A stretch of 64,000 nucleotides of DNA, taken from the NCBI GenBank assembly GCA_023427985.1, contig JAEYZM010000008.1, positions 62,001 to 126,000 of the forward strand. The letters are read 5' to 3'. The stretch is from Bacteroidota bacterium (GTDB lineage Bacteria > Bacteroidota > Bacteroidia > Sphingobacteriales > Sphingobacteriaceae). The notes under the pieces were generated by a model. The model saw nothing but the letters and a program-made list of their open reading frames with translations. It was not told where the DNA came from and made no database searches. The translations under genes and the position numbers were made by a program. Positions 25,503 through 33,625 of the stretch are shown one piece after another (positions within the stretch are counted from its first letter, which is position 1; each line of letters starts with the position of its first letter).

Positions 25503-27638
25503 TTATTCTTTTATAAATCTAAAGTATGTATTATTTAATTTTAAACTATACACACCGGATTCTAACATCGAAATATCCAACGACATATTTTCGTTTATAA
25601 TTTCCTTGGATAAAATAACTCTACCTTGTAAATCAATTATAGATAAATAGTACAACTTAGAATGTTCAAGTCCATTTAAAAATAAAATATCACTTGATGG
25701 AATTGGATATATAGAAATCGAATTGCTTTGGCCACTTTCTACTCCTACAAAACCACCTATATTTATTTTACTTGAATCTTTACAATTCGTTATTGTATTT
25801 TTTAACACACAATGTAATTCCCCTGTGTTCGATTTCCATTTCACAACTACATTATTTGTTCCTTGCCCTGATACAACATCTACATTCTGACCTTTCCAAT
25901 CGTAATCAATATTAGCTTGTTGTACCGTGCTATAAGTATACAATAAACTTGTATCAATATTATTTTTTTCTCCAATAATTGAAAATGTATCAATATCCTG
26001 AAGCACATAAATTTCTACTGCATAAGTTATAGTATCTTTTTTAAGGCAGTCATCATCGAAAGCGATAAATTTAAATTTATAAGGCTCTACTCTTCCCGAA
26101 TTACAATCCGTTTGCCATAAAAATTCTGCAGTGCTATTTAAAGAGCTCGGAAAAAAATTAAACACAATTTGAGTGTTTACTAGATTACCATTATTACTGT
26201 CTGACTCTAATTCAATATTTACTGTTTGGGTTAAATCATAATCAAAAGTTTTTAAGATTGAATCTCCAGAAAACTGAAATAGATCTCCTTCATTAACATA
26301 ATAAGTTCTAGAACTACTCGTATACATCGTATCTGGTGTAATAAATATAGGCAAACTATTACTTGGTTTTGTTACATATAATTCAACAAACAAAGAGTCG
26401 TAATAAGGGCTTGGGCAAGTTTTATCACGAGCTACTATTGCAAACCTATAAGGTTCTTCTCTTACAAATTCACATTGGGTTAACCAATTAAATTTTCCAG
26501 TAATTAACCCTTTGCCTTCAATAATAGAATAGAAATTAGAGTCAACTCCTAATGAAGACCAAGTCGCTTTATAAGTATAAGGATTAAAGATATTTTCACC
26601 AATTCTGATGTCAGGTAATAACATCATGAATATCGAGTCTTCCTGACTATCAATAGTCTTTATTATCAGACTATAGTTTTCGTTTATTCCTATGGTATCC
26701 ACAATGAGATTTGTCCTATTGTTCTCATCCATGATGATGGGCGCCGTTTCTCCACACAATATCGTTTCTATTTGTAGCTCCCTCCTTATTTCTCCTATTT
26801 TAACGCCATTTCTATATTCTTCACATTTAAATGCAATGAAATATCTACCTATTCTTGTAGGTATAAAATAAGCATGCCCAGTTTTAGAATTAATACTAAT
26901 ATCAGGTGCTCCATCCATTAGGTTTATTCCTAGACCATAAGTTGCGGCATATGGTATTGGAGTAAATGGTTTTGTATTGCCTCTATCTAATGGCTGTACT
27001 AATGAATACACTAATGAATCTCCATCAACATCCTGTGCACTTAAATCCATAAATCCAAGTTTGCCCACACAAAAATAAGTTAAAGGTAATTTTTTAAACT
27101 CAGGTGTGTTGTTAAATTTATAGACCGAAGTCGTACCCAAGGCTGGGAAATCAATTGTCATTAATAAGCTATAAGTGTATGACAACCCATCCACATTAAT
27201 TGCACCATCATTTCTTGTAGCATGAACAGAATGTAAATAATATCCATAACTATCGTTATAATTGGACATATTAATTATGGAACTTTCATACAGACCGTAT
27301 TCTACTTTTAAGTTTGCAGCTTTAGGGGCGCATTCTTCCTCAGAATAAGTAAGATAAGTTGTCGTATTGATTTTATTTACAATTACATTGTTTGCTATTA
27401 ATGTTTGGCTTGGAGAATTTGAGCGTATATTGAAATTAAATGCGGTAGGCATGCTCGATCCGGTGACATCCCTATAAAATTTTAAACGAATCTTATAATT
27501 ATACGTTGGCTGTCCTAATGAATCTTTAATATTCAAAAGGGTTAAATCATAACCAATTACATGTGATGCAAAAGTAGACCTGGAGATAAACAGTAAAACC
27601 GATCCAATAAGAATTAATTGTAGTAATATTTTTTTCAT
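25503..27638 (-). CDS. Large secreted T9SS surface protein (paralogue of 27787)
   Basis: The 711 residues have a signal peptide (about 1-24) followed by HVIGYDLTL and a beta-sandwich region with KIRLKFYRDVTG. DGDSLVYSLVQP (near 210) and YRNGVKIGEIRRELQIET come next. Further Ig/cadherin-like repeats with PYRFAIVARDKTCP and PYKFKFIAFDDDCL precede a sorting domain (IYPIPSSDILFLNG to GVYSLKLNNTYFRFIKE). The N-terminal H-x-x-G...YRD pattern is typical of large Bacteroidota surface proteins related to gliding or adhesion. Function is not known beyond that. It is followed in the genome by a tRNA-Arg and then a diverged copy. Confidence 0.8.
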   Translation of the reverse strand: MKKILLQLILIGSVLLFISRSTFASHVIGYDLTLLNIKDSLGQPTYNYKIRLKFYRDVTGSSMPTAFNFNIRSNSPSQTLIANNVIVNKINTTTYLTYSEEECAPKAANLKVEYGLYESSIINMSNYNDSYGYYLHSVHATRNDGAINVDGLSYTYSLLMTIDFPALGTTSVYKFNNTPEFKKLPLTYFCVGKLGFMDLSAQDVDGDSLVYSLVQPLDRGNTKPFTPIPYAATYGLGINLMDGAPDISINSKTGHAYFIPTRIGRYFIAFKCEEYRNGVKIGEIRRELQIETILCGETAPIIMDENNRTNLIVDTIGINENYSLIIKTIDSQEDSIFMMLLPDIRIGENIFNPYTYKATWSSLGVDSNFYSIIEGKGLITGKFNWLTQCEFVREEPYRFAIVARDKTCPSPYYDSLFVELYVTKPSNSLPIFITPDTMYTSSSRTYYVNEGDLFQFSGDSILKTFDYDLTQTVNIELESDSNNGNLVNTQIVFNFFPSSLNSTAEFLWQTDCNSGRVEPYKFKFIAFDDDCLKKDTITYAVEIYVLQDIDTFSIIGEKNNIDTSLLYTYSTVQQANIDYDWKGQNVDVVSGQGTNNVVVKWKSNTGELHCVLKNTITNCKDSSKINIGGFVGVESGQSNSISIYPIPSSDILFLNGLEHSKLYYLSIIDLQGRVILSKEIINENMSLDISMLESGVYSLKLNNTYFRFIKE

Positions 27639-27682
27639 CTATGTATAATTTTATGTTAATATAATCAATAGACGAATAAATG

Positions 27683-27754
27683 TGGCCCCGGCGGGAATCG
27701 AACCCACATCAAATGTTTAGGAAACATCTATTCTATCCGTTGAACTACGGCGCC
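27683..27754 (-). tRNA. tRNA-Arg (anticodon CCT), with a G:G mismatch in the acceptor stem
   Basis: The minus strand folds into a 72-nt cloverleaf. The anticodon stem GATGT/ACATT has loop TTCCTAA (anticodon CCT), the T arm is GTGGG-TTCGATT-CCCGC, and the discriminator is A. The acceptor arms GGCGCCG and CGGGGCC pair except at the fourth position (G4 against G69). CCA is not encoded. It reads AGG codons. Confidence 0.9.
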
Positions 27755-27786
27755 AATTCACAAAAATATTAAAAAATATTTTTTCT

Positions 27787-30204
27787 CTATTGTTTAATGA
27801 ATTTTAAATACAAATCATTAATGTTTAAAATATATGAACCAGCCTCTATTTCATTTATGTTAATTTGGTTGTTTCTAATCGTTCCTTCTGAAACTATTTT
27901 CCCAATGCTCGAAAATACTTTATATTCTTTATGTACCAATGGATTTAATCCAGATATACTAATTAAATCATTACCTGGATTAGGGTAAATATTGAATGCC
28001 GATGTGTAAGTACGATTTACATTGGTTGGGTTAATTGAAGCAATATTTGAGCGAATGCTTTTCGTTTTGGAATTATTCCATGACAATACGCAACTATCTT
28101 TTGTACTAATTTCAACAAAATATTTTGAATCTCCATTGAATTCCGAATCAAAATAAACAATTTGTGATTTGTCAATTTTTGATAGTAAAAAATATCCAAA
28201 ACCTTCATCCTTGTATAAGGAAACACTATCGTATTCTACTTCAAAATAATCGTTCCATTGAAGTTTAATAACAGAAGAACTTATAATTTCAGATGACAAA
28301 AATAATGGACTATGAAATATTGCAAATGAATTAGAAAAGCAAGCATTTCTTGATCTTAAAACGTATTGATAAGGACGATCATAAGTGTTGGTGTCAATTA
28401 TAAAGGTATCTACTAATGAATTTATATTGTCTTTTATAACATTAAAAATGTTTGGATTATCTAAATAATTCGAATACAAATTATATCCCTTAGTTTTGTC
28501 TGTTGGATTATTTTTTATATAAATACTATTAGCAGTTTTTCCGTTATACACTATTGGTTCAACATAACAAAAATCTTGTTCAATATAATCTCTATCTAAT
28601 AAATAAATATTTAATCTTAACATTATCTGTTTAGGCTGATAACAATTGTTATCTAAAGCAATGACATCTATAACATATGGCTCATCGCGTACCAAATAAC
28701 AATCAGTATTAATTTTGAGAAATCCATTGGCAGATGTTAAATTTATTGTAGCTGTGAAAAGAATTGAATTATTAAATTCCATGCCGTTTTGGGGATCAGG
28801 ATTTAGCCAAATTATCAAATCAGAATAGTCGTCATTATCTTTTACTAATAATATGGAATCAGCTTCCAAACTAAATATTTCATTTGCATACACAAAATAG
28901 TTTTTACTAAAATCTGTATACGATGTGTCTGGACTTACGAAATAAGGTGCTTGATTTTCATTAAAATTTACATAAAGCAAATAATGAACAGAATCGACTA
29001 ATCCATATGGATAGGTATTGTCACGTACCACTATTGAAAACGAATAGGGTTTCGACCTAGCCGCAGCACATTTAGGAGTAATTCTTAACTCTGCATATAC
29101 AACACCTACGCTAACTAATTTCATTGGATGCTTATAAAGAGTATCGTTTTTTTTACCCCATAACGTGTAAAATAAATTTGTATCAAATATATTTTCACCC
29201 GGTTCAAGATTTGGTATTATATCAATACTCAATGTATCTATTGGATAATCAAATGCACTTATGTTAAACTCATTATATTTTAATAAATCGATTGTGTCTA
29301 GAACATTATCGCCTAACTGAATACTATCTGAAAATAATACTGGTGCAGCTTCATTACAAATACTAGTTGTGTATATAATTTCTCTGTAAACAGTCCCAAT
29401 TTTTACTCCATTCCTAAATTCATCTACCTTAAATGTAAGTAAGTATGTGCCTATGACTGTAGGTGTAAAATTGACTTGTCCTGTTACAGCATTCACATGA
29501 ATATTATTTACAGCATCTAAAATATTATAATTCAAATTATACCCAGGAGCCCAATCGACTAAATTAAATGGTTTAGAATTCGTGTGATCGTACGGTGTAA
29601 CTAATGAATATGAAAGTGAATCGTTATTCGAATCACTTACATTCAAATTAAATGAATACGATTTGTTAACACAAAAAAACGCTAATGGATCTTTAGTAAA
29701 TACCGGAGAAGAATTGTTTGCATAAGAATTTTGTCCCGACAAGGCAGGAAAATCTAATGTGAATACAGCAGTATGTGATTCACTAAAAAGTATATTATTA
29801 ATACCTGGTGGAGTACAACACTCATGGCCTATTATATAATATCCAGAACTGGATTGTAATGAACTTAGGTCGATGTTTCCCGACTCATATACATTTTTTT
29901 CTAATAATAAACTCGAACCAATTGGAGCCATATCCGATGCTGAATATTTGATTAATGCCTTACTGGTTCTGTTTAATATGATATTGCTCAGAACTACCGC
30001 ATTCGTATTATTCTGAAGTATACTAACTGATTCTGTGTTTTGCATAGGAACACCATCTACATCTCTATAAACAATTAATTTGATTTTATACAAACCAGCA
30101 GATTGACTTTTTATACTCATGTCGTATCCTGCATAATGGGTAGCATGCGTTATTGATGCATACAAAAACACTAGAATGAATAGTGTAATAAATCGTATTT
30201 GCAT
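27787..30204 (-). CDS. Large secreted T9SS surface protein (paralogue of 25503)
   Basis: The 805-residue protein has the same plan as 25503: signal peptide (about 1-21), then HYAGYDMSI, KIKLIVYRDVDG, NNDSLSYSLVTP and FRNGVKIGTVYREIIYTTSIC. Repeats with PYSFSIVVRDNTYP and PYVIDVIALDNNCY follow. It adds an Ig/fibronectin-like segment before the sorting domain (IYPNPGNDLISISG to GSYILNINDLYLKFIKQ). The two genes are clear duplicates that have diverged strongly. They would be displayed on the outer surface; adhesion or gliding is a guess from the family type. Confidence 0.8.
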   Translation of the reverse strand: MQIRFITLFILVFLYASITHATHYAGYDMSIKSQSAGLYKIKLIVYRDVDGVPMQNTESVSILQNNTNAVVLSNIILNRTSKALIKYSASDMAPIGSSLLLEKNVYESGNIDLSSLQSSSGYYIIGHECCTPPGINNILFSESHTAVFTLDFPALSGQNSYANNSSPVFTKDPLAFFCVNKSYSFNLNVSDSNNDSLSYSLVTPYDHTNSKPFNLVDWAPGYNLNYNILDAVNNIHVNAVTGQVNFTPTVIGTYLLTFKVDEFRNGVKIGTVYREIIYTTSICNEAAPVLFSDSIQLGDNVLDTIDLLKYNEFNISAFDYPIDTLSIDIIPNLEPGENIFDTNLFYTLWGKKNDTLYKHPMKLVSVGVVYAELRITPKCAAARSKPYSFSIVVRDNTYPYGLVDSVHYLLYVNFNENQAPYFVSPDTSYTDFSKNYFVYANEIFSLEADSILLVKDNDDYSDLIIWLNPDPQNGMEFNNSILFTATINLTSANGFLKINTDCYLVRDEPYVIDVIALDNNCYQPKQIMLRLNIYLLDRDYIEQDFCYVEPIVYNGKTANSIYIKNNPTDKTKGYNLYSNYLDNPNIFNVIKDNINSLVDTFIIDTNTYDRPYQYVLRSRNACFSNSFAIFHSPLFLSSEIISSSVIKLQWNDYFEVEYDSVSLYKDEGFGYFLLSKIDKSQIVYFDSEFNGDSKYFVEISTKDSCVLSWNNSKTKSIRSNIASINPTNVNRTYTSAFNIYPNPGNDLISISGLNPLVHKEYKVFSSIGKIVSEGTIRNNQININEIEAGSYILNINDLYLKFIKQ

Positions 30205-30256
30205 GATGGGTTAGTTTAGTAGTAAATCATACTCTAATATCATGCCATAAAAAATA

Positions 30257-31897
30257 TTATTTTCTGTTTATTAAAATTTTAGATGTAAAATCATTTAACT
30301 TTAGAATATATACTCCTTCTTTAAGTAAACTAACATCAATCGCTTCATTAAATGATATTTTAGAGTTAATCATTGATTTACCATTTAAATCAAAAATCTG
30401 AACCGAAACTTTTTTATTCCATTCGCGCTTATTGCTTTTTATCCAAATGAAATCTGAACTCGGATTTGGATAAATAGAATACATGACGCTTTCTTCATTT
30501 TTGACATTCAAAACGTAATCTTTAAAAAAAGCATTGTATGCATCAATAACAGTATCGCTACTTAATCGCAATTTGTTCAATGAACTTAAATTGGTGCCCG
30601 GCGTATCTCTTGCCCATACTACTGCATAATCTACTTCTCTAACTTCACCTGGTTGGAATGTACTTAGGCCGATAGTACTCAAGTTATAAGGCTGTATCAT
30701 TGGTGTACCTGTTTCATACCAAGCTGGCTTCCCATTTGGATCTGTGTCGCCCGGAAATGTAAACATGGTAATATCACCTGTTGTGCCTATTCCTTTTTCA
30801 GTTCCGTATCTAAAATTTAAATTGGCTGATGTTCTCCCATTCATTAATCTTCGAATATATTCGTCTATAGAAATTGGATCGGGACATGCGACGCATTCTG
30901 TATCGTAAACAATAATAGATTCTATATTATTATTAAACATCATCGAACTGCTTTTATTGGACTCAAAAGTAATTAAGCCTATAGCTGGTGGTGCAGCACC
31001 ATAATTGGGTTTAATATAGAATCCATCGATTGCATCAGAGTTATATACGTAGGCTAAATTTCTTTTTACACCTCTAGTATTCGTAGATAAATCGCATCCA
31101 GAATAATCATCAGTATGATTACCTATATCGAAGTCGTGAAAAAAACTAAATTTAAAATTGTTATAGTCGTTTAAAGATTTATTAATTAATTTGTACTTTA
31201 AAAATATTGTATTATTAAGAACTTCTCTATCCGATTGAAATGCATAAGCTAAAGCATGAATTTCGAATCTTAAAAAACTTTTATTCAATTCCGAATTCAA
31301 CTGCATACCCACATCATTGAAAATCCAAAAAGCCATTTGTCCTGGAACGACCTCTGTCATCGATTGACTAATTAAAGGATAATCTCCAACAGATGGATCA
31401 TAAATCCCATCACTATTTAAATCAAAATAAGGTGCGTATTCACCCGGCCATTTGTAAATATTGTAATTTTCATTTCTATCTCTTTTATGTTCTATAATCT
31501 CTTGACCATACACATTAAAAACCTTATTCCAAATTTGACATTCGTTAATTGTTGTGCTACCCATTTCGTCTAAAGGACCAGGCCAATACGCATTTGCAAA
31601 TTGCCTATAGGTTTGTGCAGAAACATGTAAATTGTTTGATTGATCAATTCCCGAAAACCATATCGCATTTGAAAAACTCGAATGTTTTCCAGAACCCTTT
31701 GGAACTTCAAAACTGTACAAATTTGAATCAATGATTGCAAACGGATCCCAAAATAAATCGCCACCATTCTGTAGTTTTGCTCGTATATTATTTATATCAA
31801 GATCAACAGAAGCGTTTGGTTGCACACATTCAATATTCGTTGAGTATACGACTGATGGTAGTACTAAAAAGAATAAAATCCATTTATTTACATTCAT
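30257..31897 (-). CDS. Secreted T9SS cargo protein of unknown function
   Basis: This 546-residue protein has a short signal peptide (about 1-19). Its long domain includes GSGKHSSFSNAIWFSGID, YWPGPLDEMG, YFDLNSDGIYDPSVGDYP and GQMAFWIFNDVG, a combination I have seen only in Bacteroidota secreted proteins without known role. DLNSDGIYDPSVGD resembles a calcium-binding loop. The sorting domain is IYPNPSSDFIWIKS to GVYILKLNDFTSKILINRK. Its ATG directly follows the stop of the lipoprotein gene 31898, with a perfect Shine-Dalgarno sequence inside that gene's end. Confidence 0.75.
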   Translation of the reverse strand: MNVNKWILFFLVLPSVVYSTNIECVQPNASVDLDINNIRAKLQNGGDLFWDPFAIIDSNLYSFEVPKGSGKHSSFSNAIWFSGIDQSNNLHVSAQTYRQFANAYWPGPLDEMGSTTINECQIWNKVFNVYGQEIIEHKRDRNENYNIYKWPGEYAPYFDLNSDGIYDPSVGDYPLISQSMTEVVPGQMAFWIFNDVGMQLNSELNKSFLRFEIHALAYAFQSDREVLNNTIFLKYKLINKSLNDYNNFKFSFFHDFDIGNHTDDYSGCDLSTNTRGVKRNLAYVYNSDAIDGFYIKPNYGAAPPAIGLITFESNKSSSMMFNNNIESIIVYDTECVACPDPISIDEYIRRLMNGRTSANLNFRYGTEKGIGTTGDITMFTFPGDTDPNGKPAWYETGTPMIQPYNLSTIGLSTFQPGEVREVDYAVVWARDTPGTNLSSLNKLRLSSDTVIDAYNAFFKDYVLNVKNEESVMYSIYPNPSSDFIWIKSNKREWNKKVSVQIFDLNGKSMINSKISFNEAIDVSLLKEGVYILKLNDFTSKILINRK

Positions 31898-33034
31898 TTA
31901 AAACCTCCTTATTAATATTAATCGGTTAAGACTATTTTTAGATTTTATTATCACTTTACGTGTATCTACAGCGTAAGCAGAATCTGAATTGTATTCATTA
32001 GACAACCATGAAGAAAAAGGAGTGCCGTAATTTTTTGAAAGTATTCGTGCTTCAGAAATATTAGGCATATACCAATCGTTGTAGCCATTTAGCTTTAAAG
32101 ATTTGGCTTTCCATGCGGAATATTCTGCTTCACCATAACTGTTAATTAGTGTGTTTGTATTCTGCTCTCCAGCTCCAAAAGTCGAATCCTTTAAATTTAA
32201 ATTTTCATTTATCGGTGACCAAGGTATCGTACCAGAAATTAAATAGTTATAATAAATTAATCCATGAAACTCCCCTTCAACATAATTTGATTCTCCCTTT
32301 TTAAATACATAAAAAAGTCGGCCCCCTTTTATTAGTGATCCCATTATTACTGTGTCTGTAACAAAACTTCGCTGCGAGCCATAAAATGTACCTGCCTCAG
32401 AAATAACATATGGTCTTACATAATAAAATGTAGCTGGTTTAATGCGCGTTAATTCTACAGTATGTACGCCTTCAAAATTCGACACCAATACTTTTCTATC
32501 AAAAATTGTTGGATATATTGAATTTGAAACACAGAAACCTTGCTCTAATACCTGCGACATTCCTGTATTTCTAACTTCTAAACTTAATACAGCTGAATCT
32601 AAGAATATTCCATTTATAGGTCGATGTATGATTTCAGGGGAAGCTCCTACTTTTTCAGGAGTTGTAAAATTAAACACTTTAAAATATTCAATTTGATTAT
32701 CCCTATCTATAAAAATTCGAATGCTGTAGTTTTTTGCCGACTCTAATGGATATAAATAAAATTTAAACTTATTTAAAGAGTCTGTAGTTGCAAATTTTAT
32801 TGAATCATTAACAGTAGGTTCATTTGTAATATTCGAAAAACATATCCCCCATTTATCTTTTGACGTAATTGTTGTGTTTGAAATGATTTCAATAAGTGCA
32901 GAATTAGGATCTAAATATCTTAGTTCGATGCTATTCTTTACATCCTCTATTTGTAAGTTTTCAACTTCCTTTTTACATGTAATTAAAAACAGTATAATAG
33001 ATAGTAAAGTAAGGTATGTTTTGGCCTTCATCAT
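31898..33034 (-). CDS. Lipoprotein with fibronectin-like repeats and a C-terminal FISUMP/DUF1566-like region
   Basis: The 378 residues start with a lipoprotein signal (LITCKK, cysteine near residue 20). Two beta-sandwich repeats follow, marked by WGICFSNITNEPTVNDS and QGFCVSNSIYPTIFD with TVELTRIKPATFYYVRPYV. This pattern is common in Bacteroidota surface lipoproteins. The last part has YSAWKAKSLKLNGYNDWYMP and EARILSKNYG, as in FISUMP/DUF1566 (Lcl) domains. It is the first gene of an operon with 30257. The two may form a lipid-anchored and a T9SS-exported surface pair, which is inference. Confidence 0.65.
   Translation of the reverse strand: MMKAKTYLTLLSIILFLITCKKEVENLQIEDVKNSIELRYLDPNSALIEIISNTTITSKDKWGICFSNITNEPTVNDSIKFATTDSLNKFKFYLYPLESAKNYSIRIFIDRDNQIEYFKVFNFTTPEKVGASPEIIHRPINGIFLDSAVLSLEVRNTGMSQVLEQGFCVSNSIYPTIFDRKVLVSNFEGVHTVELTRIKPATFYYVRPYVISEAGTFYGSQRSFVTDTVIMGSLIKGGRLFYVFKKGESNYVEGEFHGLIYYNYLISGTIPWSPINENLNLKDSTFGAGEQNTNTLINSYGEAEYSAWKAKSLKLNGYNDWYMPNISEARILSKNYGTPFSSWLSNEYNSDSAYAVDTRKVIIKSKNSLNRLILIRRF
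31904..31910 (-). promoter_or_regulatory. Perfect Shine-Dalgarno sequence AAGGAGG for gene 30257
   Basis: On the minus strand AAGGAGG lies 6 nt before the ATG at 31897, inside the last codons of the preceding gene. Strong sites of this kind are rare in Bacteroidota, where most genes here have none. Confidence 0.6.
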
Positions 33035-33120
33035 ACAATTATATTTAATATTGGTATCATATTAATTTAATCTAAAATTGATATAACAGAAAATATTATT
33101 CAATATAAGTATAATATTTG

Positions 33121-33150
33121 TAAAATAAAAAAGGGGCATTATAGCCCCTT
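33121..33150 (-). terminator. Rho-independent terminator
   Basis: On the minus strand AAGGGGC, a 6-nt loop and GCCCCTT are followed by a T-rich run. It lies 21 bp past the stop of the DUF1573 remnant. Confidence 0.75.
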
Positions 33151-33170
33151 AAAGAAATAATTTCAACTAA

Positions 33171-33575
33171 TTATTCTACATTACCTCGAATATTTAATAC
33201 ATGTGTACCTTCTATAGTATTCGCAGTTAAGGTGACATTCTTACTAAACTGTCCTTTGTTTGCTGCATTAAAAGTTAATTTCACATAACCTTTTTTCCTT
33301 GGAGCAATCGCTTCTTTGGTATAATCGGCAACCGTACATCCACAAGAATTTTGTACATTACTAATTAATAAAGGTGCTGTTCTTGTATTACTAAACTCAA
33401 ACACCTTTTCAACGATTTTGCCTCGGGGAATTGAATTGAAATTGAAATTACTTTCTTCAAATTTAATGCTTACTCTAGTTTCTACATTTGACTTGAAACC
33501 ACGCTAGCGTTAGACAATGTTTCAATTCATGGAATTAGTATCATTCAATTTTATTGGTTCAAACTTAGCATACAT
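33171..33575 (-). pseudogene. DUF1573-domain gene with broken N-terminus
   Basis: The frame up to 33503 encodes a nearly complete DUF1573 domain: KIVEKVFEFSNT, PLLISNVQNSCGCTVADY, IAPRKKGYVKLTFN and a final LNIRGNVE. There is no ATG, no signal peptide and only a GTG inside the domain at 33404. In the same frame further upstream an ATG at 33575 starts MYAKFEPIKLNDTNSMN, and then TGA, TAA and TAG follow within 8 codons. Intact family members are about 130-150 residues with a signal peptide. I read this as a gene inactivated near its start; a short expressed protein from a non-ATG codon cannot be excluded. The terminator is still good. Confidence 0.55.
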
Positions 33576-33625
33576 TCTCCTAATAATTAAGGAATTATTG
33601 TGTAAATTCGCTGCAAATTATAGAA

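Noticed and set aside
33501..33510. Palindrome ACGCTAGCGT as an operator
   Set aside because: It lies within the broken DUF1573 frame, is short, and has no promoter beside it.
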